A stretch of 21,876 nt of DNA. It comes from an uncultured Collinsella sp. Its GTDB lineage: Bacteria; Actinomycetota; Coriobacteriia; Coriobacteriales; Coriobacteriaceae. The stretch lies in contig CAJKFS010000038.1 of the NCBI GenBank assembly GCA_905199225.1, positions 1 through 21,876 on the forward strand, in the 5' to 3' direction. Below the pieces are notes generated by a model. It was not told the origin of the DNA. It saw nothing but the letters and a program-made list of their open reading frames with translations, and did no database searches. The position numbers and the translations under genes are program-made. Every line of letters starts with the position of its first letter. Position 1 is the stretch's first letter. Shown here in pieces: positions 1 through 7,037 of the stretch.

Positions 1-56
1 TACGCGACCGACGATTGAACGTCAGATTGCCGCTTAGGGGCGTTTGCAGCGTCGAC
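1..56. repeat. Truncated copy of a structured intergenic repeat
   Basis: These 56 bases match 13067-13122 without gaps, with about 8 differences by eye. Blocks such as TACGCGACCGACGA and GGGGCGTTTGCAGCGTCGAC are identical. The window edge cuts the copy in the middle of the hairpin seen in the complete copy at 13014-13122. As in that copy, it lies just downstream of a minus-strand gene, here the GntR regulator. Differences fall mainly in the predicted arm at 32-45. The strand it acts on is unknown. Confidence 0.7.
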
Positions 57-60
57 AGAT

Positions 61-82
61 CCGCCGTTCGTCAGAACGGCGG
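61..82 (-). terminator. GC-rich hairpin after the GntR gene
   Basis: CCGCCGTTC (61-69) and GAACGGCGG (74-82) form a perfect 9-bp stem with a 4-base loop, 8 bases past the stop codon of the minus-strand GntR gene. No T-run follows on the minus strand, so it is either a non-canonical terminator or an mRNA 3'-end stabiliser. Confidence 0.4.
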
Positions 83-90
83 AACCAACC

Positions 91-810
91 CTACATGACC
101 ATGACGTAGCGCGATCCCACGTAGTACTGCTTACCCATCAGGACCGGCTCGCCATTGGGGCCGATAAAGCCGGCACGCAGGTTGAGCAGTGGATCGTGCG
201 GAGCGATGCCCAGCTCGGCCGCCTGCTCGGTATTGGCACGAACGGCCTCGACCGTGCGGTAGTCAACCGAGACAATCGGCGTTCCGCCAACGCGCTCGAC
301 CTCGGAAAAAATCGACTTGTCCTCAAGATCGGCCGTCAACAGCTCACGGTAGGCGTCAAACGGCACAAAGATGTTCTCCTCAAAAATGGGCTCGCCGTCG
401 GCCGTACGCACGCGCTTGATGTGCAGCAGCAGCGCGTCCTTCTGCAGGCCAAAGAACTCCATCTCGTTTTGACGTGCCGGCACAATCTGGCGATCGACCA
501 CATGCGCGCCCGCCTTCATGTCATTATCGGCACACAGCGCGGTAAACGTCTGCAGCGTCGAAGCGTGGAACTGGCGGTTGATGTGCGGCGTGGAGACAAA
601 GGTACCACGGCCCTGCTGCTTAACCAGGTAGCCATCGGAGCACAGCTCCTCGACGGCGCGGCGCACCGTAATGCGGCTCACGTCGTACTGCTCGGCTAGC
701 TCAAGCTCGGACGGAATACGCTCCTTGGGTGCATAAACACCTTTCTCGATCGCGTCCTTGATTTCGTCATAAATCTGCTGGTAAAGCGGTGCATTTTTGG
801 GCGTAGGCAT
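91..810 (-). CDS. GntR/HutC-family transcriptional regulator (UTRA domain)
   Basis: This 239-aa cytoplasmic DNA-binding regulator has an N-terminal winged helix-turn-helix at about residues 8-75. Its recognition region is VSRITVRRAVEEL, and the wing ends in QGRGTFVS. A UTRA ligand-sensing domain follows at about 95-235. HutC-type GntR proteins usually repress sugar-uptake genes and release DNA when they bind a phosphorylated sugar or related metabolite. The ATG at 810 has only a weak ribosome site, but no better start is visible. An operator-like sequence at 841-867 shares 10-base words with the promoters of the PTS operon and the DMT transporter. I infer that this protein controls those genes and itself. 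It is the last gene of the sugar locus, downstream of the YitT gene. The family call is secure; the target assignment is inference. Confidence 0.93.
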   Translation of the reverse strand: MPTPKNAPLYQQIYDEIKDAIEKGVYAPKERIPSELELAEQYDVSRITVRRAVEELCSDGYLVKQQGRGTFVSTPHINRQFHASTLQTFTALCADNDMKAGAHVVDRQIVPARQNEMEFFGLQKDALLLHIKRVRTADGEPIFEENIFVPFDAYRELLTADLEDKSIFSEVERVGGTPIVSVDYRTVEAVRANTEQAAELGIAPHDPLLNLRAGFIGPNGEPVLMGKQYYVGSRYVMVM

Positions 811-840
811 ATCTAATCACTCTTATCGAAATATTGAAAT

Positions 841-867
841 AACTAATACGTATATAACGTCTAGTTT
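841..867. promoter_or_regulatory. Operator-like site upstream of the GntR gene
   Basis: This AT-rich stretch contains the perfect palindrome ATACGTAT (846-853) followed by TATAACGTCT (853-862), flanked by AACTA and TAGTT arms. TATAACGTCT recurs at 6883-6892 in the PTS promoter. The reverse complement CGTTATATAC recurs at 8170-8179 in the DMT promoter. It lies about 35 bases upstream of the GntR start codon, which suits autoregulation. Confidence 0.5.
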
Positions 868-914
868 CATGTTACCTCATAATGATAAAACGATACACCG
901 CATACAGCAAATCC

Positions 915-1922
915 TTACCTGCCGTCGTCCTGCTGCAGGCTGTCCTGCTCGCTGAGGCGCGCCTGCCTGCTGGCCATGCGTGCGGGCTTGTCGGGATCGG
1001 GAACGGCCGTGGGCATGGGCTCGTCGACATGACCGCCCCACCAGCCGCCCACAAAGTTGAGCGTGTGGAACACATTGATCACGGCGCCGGGATCAATGTC
1101 GCACACCAGCTTGATAATGTCCTGGCTCTCGTAGGTCGATACAACGGCGTGCAGCAGGTACATCTTTTCGCGGCTGTATCCGCCGATGACCTCGGCGCAG
1201 CTAATGCCGTGCTGAAAATGGTCAACATAGGCGGTCATGACCTCGTCCGCCTTGCGCGTCGTGATCTGCAGCGTCACGCGGTCGTAGCGACGATAGAAGC
1301 TGTCGATTGTCTTGGTCGAAATAAACTGGAACACGATGGAGTACGCCGCCTTGTCCCAGCCAAACATAAAGCCAAAGATCGCCAGGATAAAGCAGTTGAA
1401 ACCAAAGATGACGCCCCAGATGGTCTTGCCCGTGTGGTTGGAAACCCACAGCGCGATAAAGTCGGTACCGCCGGTGGATGCGCCGGACTTAAGCGCGATG
1501 GCAGCGCCCAGGCCCGAGACCACGCCGCCAAAAATGATGAGCATGATCTTGTCGCCCAAAAACGGCGCGAAGTGAAAGACGTTGAGGAACAGCGATGAGA
1601 GCACGACCTGCATCATCGAGAAGATGACGAAGCGCTTGCTAATGCCGCTCCAACATAGGAGCGCCACGGGGATGTTGAGCGCGAGCATACCGAGCGAGAT
1701 GTCGATGTGAACGCCGCCGAGCGAGGTAACGCGATCGAGCAGGACCGCGACGCCGGTGAGGCCGCTCGGAAGCAGGTCGGCGGGTTGAATGAACGCCTGG
1801 ATCAGGAATGTCTGGAGAACGGCGGAAATTGTGACCGCCACGGCGGTAATAGCGCGGCGAACGATGGTGAGACGGCCGAGCATGAGCACGCGGTCCGTGA
1901 GCTGATCGATGGCGTTCGCCAC
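915..1922 (-). CDS. YitT-family integral membrane protein (DUF161/DUF2179)
   Basis: This 335-aa protein has about five hydrophobic membrane segments between residues 20 and 200, then a soluble DUF2179-type domain at about 215-290. The glycine-rich signature GASTGGTDFIAL is at 147-158. The charged tail after residue 300 makes it longer than the usual 280-290 aa of the family. YitT proteins are widespread in Gram-positive bacteria, but their molecular role is not established, so I assign none. The start is GTG at 1922, because AAGGAG lies five bases before it and no ATG fits better. It lies between the HAD gene and the GntR gene, with a putative -10 box at 1968-1973. Nothing in the sequence ties it to the sugar pathway except position. 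Confidence 0.9.
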   Translation of the reverse strand: MANAIDQLTDRVLMLGRLTIVRRAITAVAVTISAVLQTFLIQAFIQPADLLPSGLTGVAVLLDRVTSLGGVHIDISLGMLALNIPVALLCWSGISKRFVIFSMMQVVLSSLFLNVFHFAPFLGDKIMLIIFGGVVSGLGAAIALKSGASTGGTDFIALWVSNHTGKTIWGVIFGFNCFILAIFGFMFGWDKAAYSIVFQFISTKTIDSFYRRYDRVTLQITTRKADEVMTAYVDHFQHGISCAEVIGGYSREKMYLLHAVVSTYESQDIIKLVCDIDPGAVINVFHTLNFVGGWWGGHVDEPMPTAVPDPDKPARMASRQARLSEQDSLQQDDGR

Positions 1923-1967
1923 GTAGGCTCCTTTCGAAGACAGATGTGGTTGTGGGGCATGCCCGCG

Positions 1968-1999
1968 ATTGTAGCATGGAGCGTACGGGGGCGCTTCAA
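1968..1999 (-). promoter_or_regulatory. Possible promoter of the YitT gene
   Basis: On the minus strand a good -10 box, TACAAT, lies at 1973-1968, 45 bases before the GTG start. The nearest -35-like word, TTGAAG (1999-1994), is 20 bases upstream, which is too far for a standard sigma-70 promoter. The -10 is therefore better supported than the -35. Confidence 0.35.
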
Positions 2000-2061
2000 T
2001 TCACCCTCCCTCGACAACCAAAGCGGGACCAGCAACCCCCACGACCAGAGGCCCAAGTTAC

Positions 2062-2180
2062 AAGTGAGTAGACTTTTTACGATCTGCCGAGCACACCCAA
2101 AACCGCCACCCCTGTGACCTGCGGTTTTACAAAGGAAGATATGCATTGTGCTCGGCCTGCGCCAAAAAGTCTACTCACTT
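2062..2180. repeat. Nested foldback (inverted-repeat) element
   Basis: The spacer between the HAD and YitT genes folds back on itself in three layers. The outer arms are a perfect 17-bp inverted repeat, AAGTGAGTAGACTTTTT (2062-2078) and AAAAAGTCTACTCACTT (2164-2180). Inside lie CCGAGCACA (2087-2095) with TGTGCTCGG (2147-2155), then AAAACCGC (2099-2106) with GCGGTTTT (2121-2128). It could be a MITE-like element, a bidirectional terminator or a structured RNA. It encodes no protein. The rest of the 1923-2277 spacer holds only the YitT promoter region. Confidence 0.8.
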
Positions 2181-2277
2181 AGTCCGAATCGAAGCCAAAC
2201 GGATCAAAATCGAAACCAAATTGAGCCAGTCCACCGCAAAAAACGTTTGAACCCGTGCTTCTCGCGGCGGATTGACA

Positions 2278-2907
2278 CTACAAAGCGGCCAAAATGTCGG
2301 TCAGATTATCAATAACGGCATCGGCTCGCGATTGATCGAGGTTGACGCCCTCGTGCGGACGCAGTGCCAGGACGCGGGCGCCGGAACGTTTGCCAGCCTC
2401 GATCCCCAAAGGCGAATCCTCGATAACCAGGCACTCGGCAGGCTCCACCCCCAGCGCCTCCATGGCACGCAGGTAGATCTCGGGGTCGGGCTTAAACGCA
2501 CTGCACTCGTGACCGCTGATGGTGTAGTCCAGCACATCGGCGATACCGGCAATCTCTACCAGCTCGTCAATGAGCTCACGATAAGACGAGCTCGCGATGG
2601 CACACTTCACGCCGCGCTCGTGCAGTGCGCGCATCACCGGCTCCGTCTGCTCGTTGAGCAGCTCGGCATACGGAACGGGGTGGTCCGGGCTGTAGACCTG
2701 CTTGTACTCCACGCGAAGGCGCTCGCGCAGCTCAACATCGTCGGGCACCAGCGCCTCCCAAATGGCCGGCTCGTTAGACCCCGAAAGATCGGGGATCTCG
2801 TCAAAGTGGAACCCCTTCTCCTCCATAAACGCCACGCGACGACGGTTGTAGAACCACTCGGTATCGACCAGCACGCCGTCCATGTCAAACAGCACTGCTT
2901 TGATCAT
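2278..2907 (-). CDS. HAD-superfamily phosphatase (beta-phosphoglucomutase-like)
   Basis: This 209-aa cytoplasmic hydrolase carries all four HAD motifs. The nucleophile motif FDMDG has D8 and D10, the serine motif is ASSS near 105-108, the lysine is K139 in FKPDP, and the acidic motif is IEDSPLG with E163 and D164. A helical cap at about 16-85 makes it subfamily I, the group of beta-phosphoglucomutase and small sugar-phosphate phosphatases. The ATG at 2907 is chosen because GGAGG lies eight bases before it; the in-frame ATG at 2913 is too close to that site. The substrate cannot be read from sequence. Its place downstream of the deglycase gene suggests a sugar phosphate, but a terminator at 3002-3033 separates the two, so co-transcription would need read-through. 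Confidence 0.92.
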   Translation of the reverse strand: MIKAVLFDMDGVLVDTEWFYNRRRVAFMEEKGFHFDEIPDLSGSNEPAIWEALVPDDVELRERLRVEYKQVYSPDHPVPYAELLNEQTEPVMRALHERGVKCAIASSSYRELIDELVEIAGIADVLDYTISGHECSAFKPDPEIYLRAMEALGVEPAECLVIEDSPLGIEAGKRSGARVLALRPHEGVNLDQSRADAVIDNLTDILAAL

Positions 2908-2921
2908 ACGCATCTCCTCCC

Positions 2922-2957
2922 ACCTGCCAAATAGAGACAGGTTTATTTTGGTAGGTT
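2922..2957 (+). repeat. 36-bp dispersed repeat, copy 1
   Basis: This sequence begins ACCTGCCAAATAGAGACAGG and ends ATTTTGGTAGGTT. It has a close relative in reverse orientation at 10309-10344. Its ends, ACCTGCCAAA and TTTGGTAGGT, are near-perfect inverted repeats. It sits in the leader of the HAD gene, directly upstream of that gene's ribosome site. Confidence 0.65.
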
Positions 2958-3001
2958 TTATCCTGGGTTTTGCGACGCGACAGGCGTGCCCTCCCAAGAG
3001 C

Positions 3002-3033
3002 AAAAAAGGGGACGGGGCGCAAACCCCATCCCC
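3002..3033 (-). terminator. Rho-independent terminator after the first SIS gene
   Basis: On the minus strand GGGGATGGGG (3033-3024) pairs with CCCCGTCCCC (3017-3008), including one G-U pair, and a run of six T follows (3007-3002). It lies 34 bases past the stop codon of the SIS gene at 3068. It ends the PTS-deglycase transcript and separates it from the HAD gene. Confidence 0.9.
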
Positions 3034-3067
3034 TCTCAATCAACCCGTAAGGTCTACTTACTTGTGA

Positions 3068-4051
3068 TTAGTAGGAAAGCTTCCACATGTAGCGACGCAT
3101 GGTCAGCGGGTGCTGACGGGCCTCGGCGATCTGGTTGCCGTACTCGCGCATAACGGCGAGGTGCAGCAGCGGGTTGAAGTAGGTGAGGACGCTTGCCGGC
3201 ACGGCGTCGGCCAGGCCGTAGTCCTTGGAGTCGATCAGAGCGACCTTGGCGCCCATGCGCTGCAGGAAGGTGAGGGCGCGAGCGTCCATCGGACGGGTAG
3301 CACCGTCGGACATGAGGAAGACGTAGGGCTTACCCTCGGTGGAAACCTCGAACGGGCCGTGGAAGTACTCGCCGGTGTTGTAGGAGGCGGCGTCGATCCA
3401 CTGCATCTCGGTGAACAGGAAGGCGGCGTTAGAATAAGCCATCTTCTCGGAGGCACCGGAGGCCATGAAGTAGATCATCTTGTCGTCCTTGAAGTCCTGA
3501 GCGAACTGCTTGGCCAGGCCCTTGGCGGAGTGAGCAGCGTTCTCGATCAGCTCGAAGATGTTGGTGAGGCCGGTGATCATGTCCTCGTAGTGATCATAGC
3601 CCTCGGTCTGCTGAAGGATCTCGAGAGCAAGAGCGATGGCGTAAGCGGGCTTCTCGGCCTTGGCAGCATAGTTGGCATGGAAGCCGTGAACGATGACGTG
3701 GTCGGCGTCGACGGTCAGAGCGGAGCCAGCCTTGTTGGTGAGGGAGACGACCGGGCAGTTGTGCTTCTTGGCGGTCTTGTTGGCCTCGACGGTCTCGGGG
3801 GTGGAGCCACCGAGGGAGCAGGTGATCACGAAGGTGTGCTCGTTGACCCAGGAGGGCGTGTCGTAGTTGAACTCGTTAGCGGTGAAGATCTGAACGTTCA
3901 GCTTGTCCGTGTTGTTGGCCAGGAAGTACTTGGCGGGGTACAGGTCGGACATGGAGGCACCGCAGCCGACGAAAGCGACGCTGTGGATCTCGTGGTTGGA
4001 CAGGACGTCAGCGACGATCTGCTTAGGGAGGTTAAGGTCGATCTCGTACAT
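3068..4051 (-). CDS. SIS-domain sugar-phosphate deglycase, FrlB/GfrE/GfrF-like
   Basis: This 327-aa protein has two SIS folds, at about residues 20-150 and 185-305. The first carries FVGCGASMSDLYPAKYF and ITCSLGGSTPETVEA, the phosphosugar-binding loops. E215 (in TEMQW) and H231 (in EYFHGPFEV) are 16 residues apart. The same spacing is seen in FrlB-type enzymes and fits the catalytic Glu/His pair described for FraB. The C-terminus RRYMWKLSY resembles the RRY...Y tail of FrlB. Such enzymes split 6-phosphorylated Amadori compounds into hexose 6-phosphate and free amino acid. The start at 4051 is chosen because AAAGGA lies about nine bases upstream; 4060 is too close. It follows the PTS genes. 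A glucosamine-type isomerase is less likely. The exact substrate is not readable. Confidence 0.8.
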   Translation of the reverse strand: MYEIDLNLPKQIVADVLSNHEIHSVAFVGCGASMSDLYPAKYFLANNTDKLNVQIFTANEFNYDTPSWVNEHTFVITCSLGGSTPETVEANKTAKKHNCPVVSLTNKAGSALTVDADHVIVHGFHANYAAKAEKPAYAIALALEILQQTEGYDHYEDMITGLTNIFELIENAAHSAKGLAKQFAQDFKDDKMIYFMASGASEKMAYSNAAFLFTEMQWIDAASYNTGEYFHGPFEVSTEGKPYVFLMSDGATRPMDARALTFLQRMGAKVALIDSKDYGLADAVPASVLTYFNPLLHLAVMREYGNQIAEARQHPLTMRRYMWKLSY

Positions 4052-4141
4052 CTGACACATTCCTTTCGATTTTTGCGGCGCCACATTGCCGGGCGCTCGC
4101 AGGGTTACCGTGGTATGGACCGAGTCGCCGGCCCGTTAAGG

Positions 4142-4174
4142 ATGCGACAAAGGGACTGTCCCATTGTCACGCAT
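4142..4174. repeat. Palindromic hairpin in the EIID-SIS spacer
   Basis: The outer arms ATGCG and CGCAT enclose ACAA...TTGT and a central GGGACTGTCCC. It forms an interrupted palindrome of about 33 bp in the 198-bp gap between EIID and the SIS gene. With the neighbouring hairpin at 4185-4215 it may change mRNA stability or dampen read-through into the SIS gene. Confidence 0.55.
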
Positions 4175-4184
4175 AGGGATGGAA

Positions 4185-4215
4185 GCCTGCCTGGGGTATG
4201 GGATGCCAGGCAGGC
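4185..4215 (-). terminator. Hairpin after EIID, weak or partial terminator
   Basis: GCCTGCCTGG (4185-4194) and CCAGGCAGGC (4206-4215) form a perfect 10-bp stem 34 bases after the EIID stop. On the minus strand it is followed only by TTCCAT, without a real T-run. This suggests an attenuator or processing site rather than a full stop, because no clear promoter for the SIS gene is visible downstream. Confidence 0.45.
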
Positions 4216-4249
4216 CCCCGGGGGAAAGCGGTTAAGCGCTTGGTCGCGA

Positions 4250-5083
4250 CTAGGCCAGGATGCCGGCCGCGGAGAGGGCGATGCCGCCCACAATGGCGAT
4301 CACGAGAAGCCAACCGGTGTTGACGTTCTTCTTGATGAGCCAGTACATAAGGCCGGTGAGGCCAAGGGAAATCATCTGGGGCATCATGCCGTCCAGGATG
4401 TCCTGGATAACGACGGTGCCCTCAGCGAACTGCAACGGGGTGGTGGCGCCGATCAGCGTAGCGATCATGCCGCCCACGGACATAAGACCCACGATGCCGC
4501 AGACATACATGAGCTTCTCCATGAGGTCGCCGCCCTGAAGCTTGCTCAGGTACTCGTGGCCACCCTGATAGCCCATCTTGGCTGCGAACCAAGTGATCAG
4601 CACGGAGGGGACGATGGAGATGAGCATGGCCAGGATCGGGCCCATGATGGAGCCCTGCTGAGCCAGCTGAACGCCAAGGCCAAAGGCGATAACGCGGATG
4701 GTGCCCTGGAAGAAGGAGTCACCGATGCCGGAAAGCGGACCCATGAGGGAGGTCTTGACCGCGTTGATCGAATCGGGATCGAAGTTCTCGGGATCCTTGG
4801 CGTACTCCTCCTCCATGGAGGCGGAGAGGCCCAGGATGAAAGCGCTCGTCTGCGGGGTGCAGTTGTAGAACGCCATGTGACGGTGGTAAGCCTCTTTCTT
4901 AGCAGCGAGCTGCTTGGGGTCGGACTCGTCCGGATAGAGGCGGTCGAGCGTGGGGACCATGCCGTAGAGGAAGCCCATGTTCATCTGACGCTCGTAGTTC
5001 CAAGAGGCCTGGATGGCCCAGGAGCGCCAGAAGAACTGGCTGACCTTCTTGTTCAGGGACACGTCCTTGGTTGCGGTTGCCAT
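4250..5083 (-). CDS. PTS system mannose-family EIID component
   Basis: This 277-aa protein is the IID half of the membrane channel of a mannose-type phosphotransferase system. It forms the translocation pore with EIIC at the cytoplasmic membrane. Family hallmarks are the N-terminal WRSWAIQASWNYERQMNMGF (20-38), the acidic stretch EEEYAKDPENFD, the conserved SLMGPLSGIGDSFFQGT (112-128) and several hydrophobic segments to the C-terminus. The start at 5083 is set by AAGGAGG eight bases before the ATG; that site overlaps the EIIC stop codon, which suggests translational coupling. A longer upstream frame exists but lacks a better ribosome site. Length is normal for the family. Sugar specificity cannot be read from it. 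The linked deglycases suggest glycated amino acids. Confidence 0.96.
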   Translation of the reverse strand: MATATKDVSLNKKVSQFFWRSWAIQASWNYERQMNMGFLYGMVPTLDRLYPDESDPKQLAAKKEAYHRHMAFYNCTPQTSAFILGLSASMEEEYAKDPENFDPDSINAVKTSLMGPLSGIGDSFFQGTIRVIAFGLGVQLAQQGSIMGPILAMLISIVPSVLITWFAAKMGYQGGHEYLSKLQGGDLMEKLMYVCGIVGLMSVGGMIATLIGATTPLQFAEGTVVIQDILDGMMPQMISLGLTGLMYWLIKKNVNTGWLLVIAIVGGIALSAAGILA

Positions 5084-5096
5084 AGTGTGTTCCTCC

Positions 5097-5891
5097 TTAG
5101 TCTTCGTCGTCTTCAAGCGGATCGTAGTCGGAATCGACACCGGCGGCTGCATGGGAACCGTTGAACTTGAAGCCCATGAAGACGACAGCCAGGCACACAC
5201 CGATCAGAGCGACCGCGATGACGGACAGGTTGAGGTAAGCGGCGAGCAGGAAACCGATGAACAGGAACGGAGTCATACCCTTCTTGATCATCATGGTGAG
5301 CAGCAGAGCCAAGCCGTAGGCGGTCATGATCTTGGTCGAAACGTTAAGACCAGTGGACAGCCACTCGGGAACCATGTTGACGATGGCCTGAACCAGGTCG
5401 GTGCCAACAAAGACGGCGAGGAAGATCGGCAGGAAGTACATGACAGCATACAGACCGGAGCCGGCGCAGATGTGCATACGGTAGGCGGTCTTGAAGTTAC
5501 CGTTATCGATCGCGTTATCTGCCACATGGGTGAGGGCGGCGATGATGGAACGGAACACGATGCCGAGGAGCTGACCCAGGACGGCGACCGGGATGGCGAT
5601 CGTCATGGCGGTCTCGGCGGAAGCATCGGTCAGGCACGCAAAGGCAGCGGCCACGATGCCGCCCAGGACCATATCGGGCGGAACGGCGGCGCCGACCTGC
5701 ACCAGGCCCATGGACACGAGCTCGACGGCGGCACCGACGGCAAGGCCGGTGGGCACATCGCCCAGCAGCAGACCGACGAGCGTGGCGCCAACGAGGGGCT
5801 GCTCGAAGTTAAGACGACCGAGCAGGCGGGAGTCCCACATGCAGAACACGCCGACGAGGCCGACGAGCACCGCACTGATGAACGTATTCAT
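5097..5891 (-). CDS. PTS system mannose-family EIIC component
   Basis: This 264-aa polytopic membrane protein is the sugar-binding IIC subunit of the same PTS. It is hydrophobic through most of its length. It has the family pattern FEQPLVGATLVGLLLGDVPTGLAVGAAVEL (about 29-58), then VPPDMVLGG, both typical of mannose-type IIC. An acidic C-terminal tail ends in DPLEDDED. The ATG at 5891 follows AAAGGAG at good spacing. It lies 36 bases after the EIIAB stop and 13 bases before EIID, a tight operon in the order AB-C-D. Sorbose-, mannose- and fructoselysine-type permeases share this architecture, so the substrate is inferred from neighbours only. Confidence 0.96.
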   Translation of the reverse strand: MNTFISAVLVGLVGVFCMWDSRLLGRLNFEQPLVGATLVGLLLGDVPTGLAVGAAVELVSMGLVQVGAAVPPDMVLGGIVAAAFACLTDASAETAMTIAIPVAVLGQLLGIVFRSIIAALTHVADNAIDNGNFKTAYRMHICAGSGLYAVMYFLPIFLAVFVGTDLVQAIVNMVPEWLSTGLNVSTKIMTAYGLALLLTMMIKKGMTPFLFIGFLLAAYLNLSVIAVALIGVCLAVVFMGFKFNGSHAAAGVDSDYDPLEDDED

Positions 5892-5927
5892 ACCCTTCTC
5901 CTTTCAGTCAGGCAAAAGCCTGGTTGA

Positions 5928-6854
5928 TTACAGCTTGGCGTCGATGTCGACGCTCTGATACGTAGGGGTCTGCTGGACATAGAGCTTGATGCCCATGTCG
6001 AGCAGCTGGTTGACGTCGGCCTTCTGGGTGGCGTCGAGGAAGACGGAGCTGTCCTTGCCTCCGACCTGATCGGCGCCGTCATGGTTGGCGGTGGCGCCCA
6101 GGTTGATGGCATCGAGCTTGTAGCCCTGGCAGAACTGCAGCATCTCGGCGGTGTTGCCGAAGACGAACATGACGCGCTCACCGAGGGTGTTGAGCTTGTC
6201 CATCTTGGCGAGGGCACGCTCGACGGTGAAGACGTTCAGGCGCACGCCCTGGGGCTTGGCCAGCTTAAGAGCGCCCTTCTTAATCTCATCGTTGGCGGCA
6301 GCGTTGTCGACGACGATGATGCGCTCGGCCTGGACCTTGGTGGTCCAGGTAAAGACGACCTGGCCGTGCAGCAGACGGTAGTCAAGACGTGCGAGGACGA
6401 TCTTGGCGGGACCGGCGTTGTGACGGACGGCCTTGGCCTTCTTGGCGGGTGCTGCGGGAGCAACCTCGACCGGGGCGTTGGGGTTGGTCAGACCGTTGCG
6501 GGCCTCGTTGATGAGGGCCGCGAGCTCGGCGCCCTTGACGGGGGCGGGGCTCATAGCGAGCGTGAGCGCCAGCGGGATGTTGAAACCGCTGATAACCGTG
6601 AACTTCGTGCCGTTCTTGGCAAGCTCGACCATGTTGTTGTTGACCGAGCTACCGAGCATATCGGTTAGCACATAGACGGTGTCGTCCGCGTTGAACGTGG
6701 CGATCATAGCCTCAACCTTATTGGTGATGGGCTCCTTGTCGTCACGAGCAAGCGACACGACGTGGACGTTCGACACGTCGCCGAGAACCATCTCGAGCGT
6801 GTCTTTGGCGCCTGCGGCCAGGCCGCCATGAGATGCGAGAATGATCTGATTCAT
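5928..6854 (-). CDS. PTS mannose-family EIIAB fusion protein
   Basis: This 308-aa cytoplasmic phosphocarrier passes phosphate from HPr to the imported sugar. The EIIA domain (about 1-122) has its active H9 in LASHGGLA and the FTD-like loop YVLTDMLGSS. An Ala/Pro-rich linker (about 126-148) leads to the EIIB domain (about 150-308), whose active H163 lies in RLDYRLLHGQV. Both histidines are present, so the protein should be functional. The ATG at 6854 follows a strong AGGAGG. It is the first gene of the PTS operon and has an operator-like palindrome just upstream (6871-6899). In some relatives, such as Salmonella gfr, IIA and IIB are separate proteins. The fusion resembles ManX-type architecture. 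Substrate specificity lies mainly in IIC/IID and is not readable here. Confidence 0.96.
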   Translation of the reverse strand: MNQIILASHGGLAAGAKDTLEMVLGDVSNVHVVSLARDDKEPITNKVEAMIATFNADDTVYVLTDMLGSSVNNNMVELAKNGTKFTVISGFNIPLALTLAMSPAPVKGAELAALINEARNGLTNPNAPVEVAPAAPAKKAKAVRHNAGPAKIVLARLDYRLLHGQVVFTWTTKVQAERIIVVDNAAANDEIKKGALKLAKPQGVRLNVFTVERALAKMDKLNTLGERVMFVFGNTAEMLQFCQGYKLDAINLGATANHDGADQVGGKDSSVFLDATQKADVNQLLDMGIKLYVQQTPTYQSVDIDAKL

Positions 6855-6870
6855 CTTGCCTCCTCCTTTT

Positions 6871-6899
6871 CGTTATGGTCATTATAACGTCTTATACGT
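6871..6899 (-). promoter_or_regulatory. PTS-operon promoter and operator
   Basis: CGTTAT (6871-6876) and ATAACG (6884-6889) form an inverted repeat with a 7-base spacer. The minus-strand -10 box TATAAT (6886-6881) lies inside it, so a bound repressor would block RNA polymerase. No good -35 box is visible. The plus-strand sequence from 6871 shares CGTTATrGTCrTTATA (r = A or G) with 8161-8176 in front of the DMT gene. TATAACGTCT is shared with the GntR promoter at 853-862. Confidence 0.6.
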
Positions 6900-7037
6900 T
6901 GCTTATATTGCTAATTAGTATAAAGACCGTTCGCGGGTGAAAATCGACCGTTGACGGGTTTAACGTACTCGAAACGTTGGCACGGGGTAGGTCGGCGTCG
7001 ACTGGATAACCCCAGGTCGGAGGCTATAAGCGCTCCC

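Noticed and set aside
2908..3039. Longer N-terminus for the HAD protein
   Set aside because: The extension would start at 3039, inside and ahead of the terminator at 3002-3033, and has no ribosome site. The HAD motif normally begins a few residues from the start, as with the ATG at 2907.
3068..4051. Assignment as AgaS or GlmS-type amino-sugar isomerase/deaminase
   Set aside because: There is no glutaminase domain, and the Glu/His spacing and RRY...Y tail fit FrlB-type deglycases better. Amino-sugar genes such as nagA or agaD-type neighbours are missing.
3110..5164. Long plus-strand open frame (over 680 codons)
   Set aside because: It is antisense to the SIS and EIID genes, both clear family members with ribosome sites. 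Its predicted protein is low in complexity (runs of Gly, Val, His, Asp), as expected from GC-rich shadow frames.
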